This document shows positions 7,924-15,780 of a DNA stretch of 33,833 nucleotides, piece by piece (positions within the stretch are counted from its first letter, which is position 1; each line of letters opens with the position of its first letter). A program made the position numbers and the translations under genes. The notes beneath the pieces were generated by a model. That model ran no database searches and was not told the origin of the DNA. It saw only the letters and a program-made list of their open reading frames with translations. Source of the stretch: CAISIP01 sp039934375 (lineage in GTDB: Bacteria > Pseudomonadota > Gammaproteobacteria > Burkholderiales > Burkholderiaceae_C); NCBI GenBank assembly GCA_039934375.1, contig JBDTMH010000022.1, positions 1 to 33,833 of the forward strand, written 5' to 3'.

Positions 7924-9273
7924 GTGTTGACCACAGGTTCGTCCTCTAAGTTGGAGCACGTTGCGGAGTTTGCCCCTTCGGTCGGGTGGCTGGGTCTGAT
8001 GCTGCTGCCATTGGCATTCCAGTTTCGCGACCTGCACCCCACTGGCAGGGTCTTGCAAATCGGAATTGTCTGCGCCATCGCATTGCTGTTGTTCGCGGCA
8101 GATTGGGTGGGATTGCGCATAACACGCCAACGTCACCAGTTCCTTGATGAAACACCGGCAAAACGCTGGCGGTTCGTCGCGGGTCTGGGTTTCGCAGTTC
8201 CCCTGGCCGCGCATCTGTACCTGATGCCGAAAATCCCGTTGCTGGCGATATTGCAGGACACCGCTACGAGCGAAAGCGCGATGACGATGTTGCGGCTGGA
8301 GGCCGGAAAACTGATGCACGTTCCCTCGATATTGATGTACCTGTTCAATTGGGCACTGGTCGTGTTTGCGCCTGTCTACATCGTGAGCTCGTGGTTGACC
8401 ATACATCGGCGTCAGGCTGTTGCAGGGCTGTTGTTTGCGGGCGCTTATGCAGCCGCGACATGGGCCAAATTGCCGATCGCTCTGCTCGTGTTGACGTGCC
8501 TCTTTGCCGGTTGCGTGGTGCCGGGGCGCTGGCGGCCTGGGTTCTGTGCAGGTGTGATCGGACTTGTTCTGGCTGCTGTCTTGTTCCTGGCTACCTTGTT
8601 CGCGGCGGGATCCCTGCAGCATTTGAAAAATCCCGGCAACCACGCTCAAGCAGCCGTGTTGCAGGATATGCAGGTGGACGATCCGCGACGGGCGCTGACG
8701 GTTGGCGACAATTTCCGTTTTGAGTCAGCCAGGCCTGAAGGGAACGGCTCGGAATTGAAGGACGTGCTGGAATATGTCGTTTATCGTGGCTGGCTCACGC
8801 CATCGGACGTTTCGAACCGCTGGTACCAGTTTTTCACCTACGCTCACGTGACGCCGCTCGGCGTGCGAAGCCTGCTCCGGTCTCATGATCAATCGGGTGC
8901 GGCCGAGCAGGCGCCCAGTCGCCAAGTGGGGCTTTGGGCCTACAGGTCCCGCTTTCCCGATCGGTACTGGGACACCATCAATGCCTATGCCTCGTTCGAT
9001 GCGGACGCGTTTGCGCGTGGTGGCGTCGTGGGCGTTTTCATTGCGACGATCGTTTTTGTGATCGTGCGCATTGGCAGTGCCTGGCTGCTCACATCCCATC
9101 CTGTAGGCCAGGCAGCTTATGCGGTTTTGCTTTGCGGCCTGGCCATACTGCTGCCGGTCGCATCGACGCAGGCCATATTGGGCGCCAACGGTTTGTTCCT
9201 CATTCCCGTCATGCTTTGCTTGATCCGATGGCAAACGGCAACGCAACCTCAATCGCATCTCCTCCCAACATGA
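7924..9273 (+). CDS. Polytopic membrane protein, probable O-antigen polymerase (Wzy-like)
   Basis: The product (449 aa) has about ten hydrophobic segments and one large hydrophilic loop (about residues 235-350) holding SNRWYQFF and several Arg residues. This is the layout of Wzy polymerases, which join lipid-linked repeat units in the periplasm. Wzy proteins are too divergent for a firm call by eye. Support comes from length, topology and the flippase-like gene 10 bases upstream. The start is GTG 7924, or the adjacent TTG 7927; no ATG is suitable. The stop overlaps the start of the next gene (ATGA at 9270). An alternative is another polysaccharide membrane protein of unknown role. Confidence 0.6.
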   Translation: MLTTGSSSKLEHVAEFAPSVGWLGLMLLPLAFQFRDLHPTGRVLQIGIVCAIALLLFAADWVGLRITRQRHQFLDETPAKRWRFVAGLGFAVPLAAHLYLMPKIPLLAILQDTATSESAMTMLRLEAGKLMHVPSILMYLFNWALVVFAPVYIVSSWLTIHRRQAVAGLLFAGAYAAATWAKLPIALLVLTCLFAGCVVPGRWRPGFCAGVIGLVLAAVLFLATLFAAGSLQHLKNPGNHAQAAVLQDMQVDDPRRALTVGDNFRFESARPEGNGSELKDVLEYVVYRGWLTPSDVSNRWYQFFTYAHVTPLGVRSLLRSHDQSGAAEQAPSRQVGLWAYRSRFPDRYWDTINAYASFDADAFARGGVVGVFIATIVFVIVRIGSAWLLTSHPVGQAAYAVLLCGLAILLPVASTQAILGANGLFLIPVMLCLIRWQTATQPQSHLLPT

Positions 9274-10550
9274 ACAAACCCCTCACCGTCTGGTTGCTGC
9301 AGACGGGCGAACCCTTGCACAGTGACGCTGGTCATCCAAGGCCCATGCGCGCCATGAATCTGGCCAATGCCCTAGTCGATGCAGGGCATAAAGTGGTGTT
9401 GTGGAGTTCGGCTTTTTACCACCAGGAGAAGCGGCACCGGGCGCGCACTGCCATGACCATCACGATTTCGCGGCAACTCGAGATTCGCCTTATTCCAAGT
9501 CCGGGTTATTCGCGCAATATCGGGCCCGGCCGGCTTTGGGATCATGCAGTTCTCGGGTACCGACTTGTGCGCTTGCTCGAGCGCGAGACCGTGCCGCCCG
9601 ACGTTGCCTTCATAGGTTACCCGCCCATCGAAACGGCAGCCGTCATGGCGCGCTGGCTTGCGCTGCGTGGCGTGCCCAGTCTGATCGACGTCAAAGATCA
9701 GTGGCCGGCCATTTTCATCAGACCTTTGCCCAGCGCCTTGCGGCCACTGGGGGAAATGGTGCTGTGGCCTTATTTCTATCTTGGACGGCGTGCGATGCGC
9801 GATGCGAGTGGCATCGTTGCCATGGCTGAGGGGTTTCTGCAGTGGGCGCTGGCTTTTTCCGGCCGCGCACGCGGCGGGTTTGATCAGGTGGTGTCGCTGA
9901 CGACCCCGGACGTGCGTGTCGCCAATGCCGATCTGCAGGAGGCGCGGTCCTGGTGGGACGCGCGCGGTGTGCTCGCCGACGGTCGGGCGAGGGTTTGCTT
10001 TATCGGCTCCCATTCGCAGGCATTCGACATGGCTTGCGTTGCACAGGCTGTCACGCAATTGAACGCACGCGGCGCCAGCTGTGAGTTCGTCATATGTGGC
10101 GACGGGGACTGCTCAGCCGAGTGGCGTGCGCTGATGGCGGGTATGGCGAACGTCATCTTTGCCGGCTGGGTCGATCGGCCGAAGATCGAGGCTTTGGCAG
10201 AGCGTTCGATGGCGGCTTTGGCGCCGTACCATAACACCGAAGACTTCGTCATGAGCGTACCCAACAAGGTCATCGACTCGCTGGCCCTGGGCTTGCCCGT
10301 GCTCAGTCCCTTGCAAGGGGAGGTCCGGCAGCTGATCATGTCCCATGGCGTTGGCCTGAGTTATGGTGCGGCATCGGGCACTTCGCTGGCCGACTGCATA
10401 TCTCGCCTGCTGGGCGATTCGACCTTGCGCGCGAAATTGTCCGGCAATGCCGCCCGGCTGTACCGGCAGCAGTTTTCGTTTGAAACGGTATACGGGGCAC
10501 TGGTTTCGCACCTGGAGCACATGGCCGGAAACAATGCAGTGGCGGACTGA
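9270..10550 (+). CDS. Family 4-type glycosyltransferase
   Basis: The product (426 aa) has a GT-B layout. The N-terminal half begins VWLLQTGEPLHSD with a substrate loop GHPRPMRAMNLANAL. The C-terminal nucleotide-sugar domain contains VCFIGSHSQAFD, FVICGDGD and IFAGWVDRPKIEAL. The segment PNKVIDSLALGLPVLS followed by GEV aligns with the E-x7-E region of GT4 enzymes, with Asp where the first Glu usually stands. It would transfer a sugar from an NDP donor to the growing lipid-linked unit at the cytoplasmic face. The donor cannot be told. The start ATG 9270 overlaps the preceding stop; in-frame upstream sequence lies inside the previous gene and was excluded. Confidence 0.82.
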   Translation: MNKPLTVWLLQTGEPLHSDAGHPRPMRAMNLANALVDAGHKVVLWSSAFYHQEKRHRARTAMTITISRQLEIRLIPSPGYSRNIGPGRLWDHAVLGYRLVRLLERETVPPDVAFIGYPPIETAAVMARWLALRGVPSLIDVKDQWPAIFIRPLPSALRPLGEMVLWPYFYLGRRAMRDASGIVAMAEGFLQWALAFSGRARGGFDQVVSLTTPDVRVANADLQEARSWWDARGVLADGRARVCFIGSHSQAFDMACVAQAVTQLNARGASCEFVICGDGDCSAEWRALMAGMANVIFAGWVDRPKIEALAERSMAALAPYHNTEDFVMSVPNKVIDSLALGLPVLSPLQGEVRQLIMSHGVGLSYGAASGTSLADCISRLLGDSTLRAKLSGNAARLYRQQFSFETVYGALVSHLEHMAGNNAVAD

Positions 10551-10551
10551 C

Positions 10552-11325
10552 ATGGACGACGACAAGCAGCGGGAGTTGCAGCGTTACGATGAACGGGCCC
10601 GGAGTCGACTGTCGGCGCAGGGTGCAGATCGGCGACACGATGATGGAGTCCTGTTCATGCCGGCGTATCTGCGTGCGCCGTACCTGCTTTACGAGTCCCA
10701 AGTCGCCGCATTGATAGGCCCGCAGCACCGGGTTCTCGAGTTGGGCGCTGGCGCTGGTGGCCATACGTTGGCGCTTGCAAGGACAGGGGCACACGTGACC
10801 GCGACCGACATTTCGTCCCACGCGCTGACCTATCTTGCCCGGCGACTCGCCGACCAGGGGCTGACCGTGTTGACCCGGGTTGCCGATATGGAGGCCTTGC
10901 CATTTGCCGAAAACGCGTTCGATTTCGTCGCTTGTGCCGGCAGCCTGAGCTACGGGGATCCGGCGCTGGTGGATGCCGAAATCCGGCGCGTTCTGCGCCC
11001 GGGCGGATGTCTGATTTGTGTGGACTCACTCAACCACAATCCCGTTTACCGGCTTAACCGTTTGATACACTGCTACCGGGGGAATCGGACCAAGAGCACG
11101 CTCAAGCGAATGCCGGACCTGACACGCATCGAGCAGATATCGCGGCCGTTTCGGACAGTGGAGGTACGTTACTTTGGCGCACTCAGTTTCGCCATGCCGG
11201 TGTTGGCGCGCGTCCTCGGCACGGTGCGCGCAGAACAATTTTCAGACTGGATGGATCGGACGGCACGAATCAGGCGTTCGGCCTTCAAGTTTGTCCTGAT
11301 CGCCCGGTCGCTGGAAAAATCGTGA
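10552..11325 (+). CDS. Class I SAM-dependent methyltransferase
   Basis: The product (257 aa) has motif I VLELGAGAGGHTLALA (about residues 61-76), an acidic residue ending strand 2 (VTATDIS), the post-motif region VADMEALPFAENAFDFVACAG and RRVLRPGG. This is a Methyltransf_11-like fold that uses S-adenosylmethionine. In this setting it probably methylates a sugar hydroxyl or amino group. It starts 1 base after the stop of the glycosyltransferase gene, so it is co-transcribed. No feature seen by eye tells O- from N-methylation. Confidence 0.8.
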   Translation: MDDDKQRELQRYDERARSRLSAQGADRRHDDGVLFMPAYLRAPYLLYESQVAALIGPQHRVLELGAGAGGHTLALARTGAHVTATDISSHALTYLARRLADQGLTVLTRVADMEALPFAENAFDFVACAGSLSYGDPALVDAEIRRVLRPGGCLICVDSLNHNPVYRLNRLIHCYRGNRTKSTLKRMPDLTRIEQISRPFRTVEVRYFGALSFAMPVLARVLGTVRAEQFSDWMDRTARIRRSAFKFVLIARSLEKS

Positions 11326-11371
11326 CAGTGCCTCATCGAGCCGCTGGCGCAAATGGGCTCGATAGCAATTG

Positions 11372-12493
11372 ATGGACTTGAAGTTTATGAAACAGATTCC
11401 CTTTTTCCCCTATGCCGATCTTTTCCGGCGCGACGAAGCCGCGCTGACCGACGTGATGATGGGGGTCTGCCGACGCGGGGCTTACATCTTGCAGCAGGAA
11501 TGCCGCGACTTCGATGCGAATCTGGCGAAGTACATGGGCGTGAAACATGCGTTTGGCGTTGCCAACGGAACCGATGCGATGATCATTGGCCTGAAGGCCG
11601 TTGGCATCGGAGCAGGTGACGAAGTCATACTGCCGTCGCATACATATATCGCCACCGCGGCCTCGGTCCACATGGTGGGGGCAACTCCGGTGCTGGCCGA
11701 ATGCGGCGCGGACCACATGCTGGCTGCCGCTGACGTTGCCGATCGCATCACACCGCGTACCAAGGCCATCATGCCGGTTCAGATCAACGGGCGCACCTGC
11801 GACATGGCCGCACTGCGCGCAGTGGCCGACAAACATGGCGTGATGATTGTCGAAGACGCTGCGCAGGCGCTGGGCTCCAGGTTCAATGGTCAATGTGCAG
11901 GCACATTCGGCGAATTTGGCACTATCAGTTTTTATCCGGCGAAGTTGCTCGGATGTTTTGGCGACGGCGGAGCCGTCGTCACCAACAACGACGCGGTTGC
12001 CGAACGCATTGCGCTGCTCAAGGACCATGGGCGCAATGCTGACGGGCGGGTCGTGGCGTGGGGTTACAACTCACGGCTGGACAATATCCAGGCAGCGGTG
12101 CTCGACTACAAGCTCAAGTCATACCCGCAGGAGATCGAACGTCGCCGCGCCGTCGCCACGCGGTACCAGGCCGGCCTGGGCGATTTGCGCGAACTCGCGT
12201 TGCCGCCGGCACCAGGCGCCGATGCGCGCCATTTCGACGTTTACCAGAACTACGAACTGCAGGCTGACCGGCGCGACGAACTTCGCGCCAATCTGGATCA
12301 GCATGGTGTCAAGACCATCATCCAGTGGGCCGGCACCCCGGTGCACCAGTTCAAGGAACTCGGGTTCGACGTCGAACTGCCCAAGACCGACGCGTTCTTC
12401 AAACGCTGCATGATGTTGCCGATGAACTCCGCCGTGACCGACGACGAGGTGGACTATATCGTGCAGGCCATTCGCGCGTTCTACGGCAAATAA
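11372..12493 (+). CDS. DegT/DnrJ/EryC1/StrS sugar aminotransferase (second copy)
   Basis: The product (373 aa) is PLP-dependent. It shows GTDAM (66-70), EDAAQALGSRF (161-171) with the PLP-contacting Asp, and FYPAKLLGCFGDGG (187-200) with Lys191 as the Schiff-base lysine. It transfers an amino group to a keto-sugar nucleotide; which carbon and which sugar are unknown. ATG 11372 is given; ATG 11387 (starting MKQIPFF) is equally possible, and neither has a strong Shine-Dalgarno. It is distinct from WbpE at 3348 and is followed after 3 bases by the E1 alpha gene. That neighbour suggests its product or substrate is linked to the thiamine enzyme. Confidence 0.87.
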   Translation: MDLKFMKQIPFFPYADLFRRDEAALTDVMMGVCRRGAYILQQECRDFDANLAKYMGVKHAFGVANGTDAMIIGLKAVGIGAGDEVILPSHTYIATAASVHMVGATPVLAECGADHMLAAADVADRITPRTKAIMPVQINGRTCDMAALRAVADKHGVMIVEDAAQALGSRFNGQCAGTFGEFGTISFYPAKLLGCFGDGGAVVTNNDAVAERIALLKDHGRNADGRVVAWGYNSRLDNIQAAVLDYKLKSYPQEIERRRAVATRYQAGLGDLRELALPPAPGADARHFDVYQNYELQADRRDELRANLDQHGVKTIIQWAGTPVHQFKELGFDVELPKTDAFFKRCMMLPMNSAVTDDEVDYIVQAIRAFYGK

Positions 12494-12496
12494 CGC

Positions 12497-13552
12497 ATGA
12501 ACGACTGGTCTCTCGGCCATTTGGCAGACCCGGCCCGTTGTTGGGAGCCCATCGATGTCGCTGGGCAGAACCCGGAGTCCTTGTTGGCGCTGCTCAAAAG
12601 CATGCTTCGCATTCGACAGGCGGAACGTTGCCTCGCCGAGGGACGTCGCAATGGGCAGATCGGGGGGCCAGTTCACCTGGGGGTCGGTCAGGAGGCGGTG
12701 GCCGTGGGCGTGGCGACACAACTGCGCAAGACCGATCGCGTGTTTGGCGCGCACCGGTCGCACTCGCATGTGATATCGATCGGCGCCAGCTTGCGTCGCT
12801 TGTTTGCCGAAGTGCTCGGCAAACAACGAGGTGTATCGCGTGGAATGGGTGGATCGATGCATTTGTGGGACCAGCCAAACGGCTTCTACGGCTCAGTGCC
12901 CATCGTTGCCGGAACCGTGCCGCTGGCCGTTGGCGCGGCACTGGCGGCGAAGTTGCAGGGGCAAGGTGACGTGGGCGTGGCCTACATGGGTGATGGCGCA
13001 GTGGAGGAGGGCGTGGTTCATGAGTCGCTCAATCTCGCGCGCATGCTCGACGCCCCGGTAATTTTCGTGGTCGAGAACAATCTTTTCGCAAGCCACATGC
13101 ATATTTCGCTGCGGCAACCGAAGGCTGCGACCGCGCGTTTCGCGGTGGCCAATGACATACCGTACGAAATCGTCGATGGCAACGATGTACTCGCGGTACG
13201 CGCGGCGGCAACGCGCATGATCGACCGGGCCAGGGCCGGAGAAGGCCCGAGTTTTCTGGAGGCCGTCACCTATCGCTGGTATGGCCATGTCGACTGGCGC
13301 GAAGACGTCGATGTCGGCGTCCACCGGAGCGCGGTCGATCTGGAGGGTTGGCGCAAGCGTGATCCGATCGCTCGGCTGGTGGCGGGCCTGAATGCTCAGG
13401 GCTGGTTGAACCAGGCGCAGTTGCCGGCCCTGGAAGCCGAGGTCGCGCTGGAAGTTGCCCAGGCCTGGTCCGATGCTTGCGGCGACCCGGATCCGCCACC
13501 GAGTGCCCTGACCTCGCATATATTTGTCGAACGCAAAGTGTCGACGCCATGA
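12497..13552 (+). CDS. Thiamine diphosphate-dependent dehydrogenase E1 alpha-like subunit
   Basis: The product (351 aa) matches E1 alpha of 2-oxoacid/acetoin dehydrogenases. It has the HLGVGQEAVAVG segment (60-71), HRSHSHVISIG (87-96), GMGGSMH (116-122), and the thiamine diphosphate motif GDG (165-167) through NN (194-195). In such enzymes alpha and beta subunits form a heterotetramer that decarboxylates a 2-oxoacid and passes the acyl group to a lipoyl E2. No E2 or E3 gene is in the window. A role in transferring a two-carbon or acyl unit onto a sugar, or in making a sugar-bound acyl group, is possible but not shown. The stop overlaps the beta-subunit start (ATGA at 13549), which supports one complex. 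Confidence 0.88.
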   Translation: MNDWSLGHLADPARCWEPIDVAGQNPESLLALLKSMLRIRQAERCLAEGRRNGQIGGPVHLGVGQEAVAVGVATQLRKTDRVFGAHRSHSHVISIGASLRRLFAEVLGKQRGVSRGMGGSMHLWDQPNGFYGSVPIVAGTVPLAVGAALAAKLQGQGDVGVAYMGDGAVEEGVVHESLNLARMLDAPVIFVVENNLFASHMHISLRQPKAATARFAVANDIPYEIVDGNDVLAVRAAATRMIDRARAGEGPSFLEAVTYRWYGHVDWREDVDVGVHRSAVDLEGWRKRDPIARLVAGLNAQGWLNQAQLPALEAEVALEVAQAWSDACGDPDPPPSALTSHIFVERKVSTP

Positions 13553-14541
13553 CCGGCACACGCTACAACTATGGGACCGCGCTGCTGGCAGCGTTCGAAT
13601 ACCTGCTGGAGAACTACCCCGAGGTTTTCGTGCTGGGCCAGGGTCTGTGGAGCCCGTGGTACGTGGGTAACTCCATGACCGACCTGGACAAGAAGTTCGG
13701 CGTGCATCGGATCATCGATACGCCGGTGTCCGAATCGGCGACCACCGGCGCCGCCATTGGCGCGGCTCTGGCGGGCATGAAACCCATCGTCGTCCATCCG
13801 CGCATGGACTTCATGTTGTACGCGATGGACGCCGTGGTCAACCAGGCGGCCAAGTGGTCCCACATGTTTGGCGGGCAGGCCGGTCCGGCCGTGACCATTC
13901 GCAGCATCATCAACCGCGGTGGCGAGCAGGGTGCGCAGCATTCACAGTCGCTGCACGCATGGCTGGCCCATGTCCCGGGTTTGCGTGTCGTCATGCCGGC
14001 GACCGTCGCCGACGCCCGTGATCTACTGATTGCATCGGTGTTGTGCCCCGACCCCGTGGTATTCATCGATGACCGTTGGCTTTACGAGCTCGAGGATGTT
14101 TTGCCGCCGGTGGTCGAGCGGCCATTGGAACGCGAAGGGCCGAAATGCCTGCTGGCTGGCCATGACCTTACGATCGTCGCGTGCGGGTATTCGACCCAGT
14201 TGGCGCTCAACGCCGCCGGCTTGCTGGCGACACAGGGCATATCTGCCGAGGTGATTGATCTGCGGGTCTTGAACCCGTTCGACGCACAGGCGCTGATCAC
14301 CTCCGTTGTCAAGACGGGTCGACTGCTGGCGGTCGACGGAGGCTGGGGCCCGTGCGGCATGGCGGGTGAAGTGATTGCCAGTGTCATGGAGCGGGTGCCA
14401 CCCGCTGCCTTGAAAAAATCGCCCGTGCGTCTGAGCCTGCCGTTTGCCCCTGCGCCCACGGCCGGGTCGCTCGAAAAGATCTACTACCCGTCGGTCGCAA
14501 CGGTCGAGTCTGCGGCCCGCGAGCTGGTAACCAAGGCATGA
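13549..14541 (+). CDS. Thiamine diphosphate-dependent dehydrogenase E1 beta-like subunit
   Basis: The product (330 aa) matches E1 beta/transketolase C-terminal proteins. It has RIIDTPVSESATTG (54-67) with the expected catalytic Glu62, the HSQSLHAW segment near residue 131, PGLRVVMPATVADA, and a C-terminal transketolase domain with RVLNPFD. One residue stands out: where E1 beta normally has Gly-Glu-(Glu/Asp)-Val, this has Gly-Gln-Gly-Leu (residues 30-33), so the usual second active-site Glu is missing. It is translationally coupled to the alpha gene on one side and to the phosphoglycosyl transferase gene (start 14538) on the other. In-frame sequence upstream of 13549 belongs to the alpha gene. 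Confidence 0.88.
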   Translation: MTGTRYNYGTALLAAFEYLLENYPEVFVLGQGLWSPWYVGNSMTDLDKKFGVHRIIDTPVSESATTGAAIGAALAGMKPIVVHPRMDFMLYAMDAVVNQAAKWSHMFGGQAGPAVTIRSIINRGGEQGAQHSQSLHAWLAHVPGLRVVMPATVADARDLLIASVLCPDPVVFIDDRWLYELEDVLPPVVERPLEREGPKCLLAGHDLTIVACGYSTQLALNAAGLLATQGISAEVIDLRVLNPFDAQALITSVVKTGRLLAVDGGWGPCGMAGEVIASVMERVPPAALKKSPVRLSLPFAPAPTAGSLEKIYYPSVATVESAARELVTKA

Positions 14542-15284
14542 TGAAGCGACTTTTTGATCTGGTGGCATCGGCCATCGGCTTGTTGGTGGCCAGCCCGATC
14601 TTGTTGCCGGTGATGTTCCTGGTCTGGTGGCAGGACCGACACTCGCCCTTTTACATTGCGCCACGTGTGGGGCGCAACGACCAACCATTCAAGATGGTCA
14701 AACTGCGCTCCATGGTGATCAATGCGGATCGTTCGGGAGTCGACTCGACGAGTTCCAACGACAACCGGATCACCGCCGTTGGTCAATTCATTCGACGTTA
14801 CAAACTCGACGAATTGACGCAGTTGTGGAATGTGCTGATCGGAGACATGAGCCTGGTTGGACCGCGACCGAACGTCAAGCGGGAAACTGATTTGTATACG
14901 CCGTTGGAACGCAAGCTGCTGACGGTCAAACCCGGTATCACCGATATTTCGTCGATCGTATTTTCTGACGAGGGGGATATTCTCAAGGATCAGGCTGATC
15001 CGGATATTGCCTATAACCAGCTGATTCGGCCTGGCAAGAGTATGCTGGGGTTGATATATATCGATAATCAAACGCTCTGGCTCGACATCCGGCTGTGCTT
15101 TCTGACGGTGATTGCCATCCTGTCGCGCGAGAATGCCCTGACCGGTGTACAGCAGATACTCAGGGGGCTTGGTTCTGCACAGGACATTCTGCAGTTGGCC
15201 AGCCGTCAGCAGCCGCTGGTGCCGCGTCCGCCGCCGGGCGGGGCCAAAATCGTCACGTCGCGGGATGGTAATCCTTTCGCCTGA
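14538..15284 (+). CDS. Polyprenyl-phosphate phosphoglycosyl transferase, PglC/WlbG type
   Basis: The product (248 aa) starts lipid-linked oligosaccharide synthesis by moving a sugar-1-phosphate from an NDP-sugar to undecaprenyl phosphate at the inner membrane. It has the short monotopic form: one N-terminal hydrophobic helix (about 5-30) with a Pro pair that breaks it, KLRSM (55-59), the catalytic Asp-Glu dyad D91-E92 in KLDELTQLWN, and MSLVGPRP (104-111). The C-terminus is ~45 residues longer than minimal PglC and ends Pro/Gly-rich. Its substrate may be a diNAc-sugar, as for other small PGTs, but this is not readable. The start ATG 14538 overlaps the preceding stop; 14541 is also an ATG. Confidence 0.9.
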   Translation: MMKRLFDLVASAIGLLVASPILLPVMFLVWWQDRHSPFYIAPRVGRNDQPFKMVKLRSMVINADRSGVDSTSSNDNRITAVGQFIRRYKLDELTQLWNVLIGDMSLVGPRPNVKRETDLYTPLERKLLTVKPGITDISSIVFSDEGDILKDQADPDIAYNQLIRPGKSMLGLIYIDNQTLWLDIRLCFLTVIAILSRENALTGVQQILRGLGSAQDILQLASRQQPLVPRPPPGGAKIVTSRDGNPFA

Positions 15285-15320
15285 ACTGCGGGCGACCCGG
15301 TCGCAGAGCGAAACCAACTA

Positions 15321-15351
15321 TTGCCGTGCGCGCTGAATATCCCATTAGAAT
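15321..15351 (+). promoter_or_regulatory. Candidate sigma-70 promoter before the H-NS gene
   Basis: TTGCCG (15321-15326) and TAGAAT (15346-15351) are separated by 19 bases, slightly longer than ideal. They lie in the 125-base gap between the phosphoglycosyl transferase gene and the H-NS gene. This is the best promoter-like pair seen inside the locus. It would let the H-NS gene be expressed apart from the upstream operon. Read by eye only. Confidence 0.35.
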
Positions 15352-15409
15352 CCCCCCGTGGTCATGCAACTGGTTTGCAGCAATCTTTTTAATGAATGTA
15401 GGTAAATCC

Positions 15410-15763
15410 ATGGGTAATCTGATCGATATACAGAGCCAGATCGAAAAGCTCCAGCGCCAGGCCAATGACATCAAGGCCAAGGAGTTTGACAAAACGGTGC
15501 AGGAAATCGTCGCCAAGATGCGCGCTTTTGGCATCTCGGTCAAGGATATTCAGGTCGCGATTTCTGGCCGTGCCAAGTCGACTGCGAAGGCCAACGCCAA
15601 ACGGAAAAAATCCACTGCTCCTGGCAAGGTGCAGGCGAGCGTGCCGCCAAAATACCGCGGGCCCAACGGCGAGACCTGGAGCGGGCGAGGCCTGACACCG
15701 CGTTGGCTGGCGGCGTTGGTGGAGCAAGGGCAGGCCAAAGAGGCCTTCCTGATCGCGCGCTGA
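15410..15763 (+). CDS. H-NS family nucleoid-associated protein (BpH3-like short form)
   Basis: The product (117 aa) has an N-terminal helical, coiled-coil oligomerisation region (about 1-50, IEKLQRQANDIKAKEF), a Lys/Ala-rich linker (55-75), and the C-terminal DNA-binding motif YRGPNGETWSGRG (82-94) followed by TPRWL. H-NS proteins bind AT-rich, often foreign DNA and silence it. The ATG at 15410 is chosen because AGG (15400-15402) lies 7 bases upstream; an in-frame ATG at 15392 would add six residues. It is preceded by a candidate promoter. The ligase-like gene starts 17 bases after its stop. An H-NS gene inside a polysaccharide locus suggests local control of the locus, which is an inference. 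Confidence 0.9.
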   Translation: MGNLIDIQSQIEKLQRQANDIKAKEFDKTVQEIVAKMRAFGISVKDIQVAISGRAKSTAKANAKRKKSTAPGKVQASVPPKYRGPNGETWSGRGLTPRWLAALVEQGQAKEAFLIAR

Positions 15764-15780
15764 ACCTGCTTGCCGCCCCG

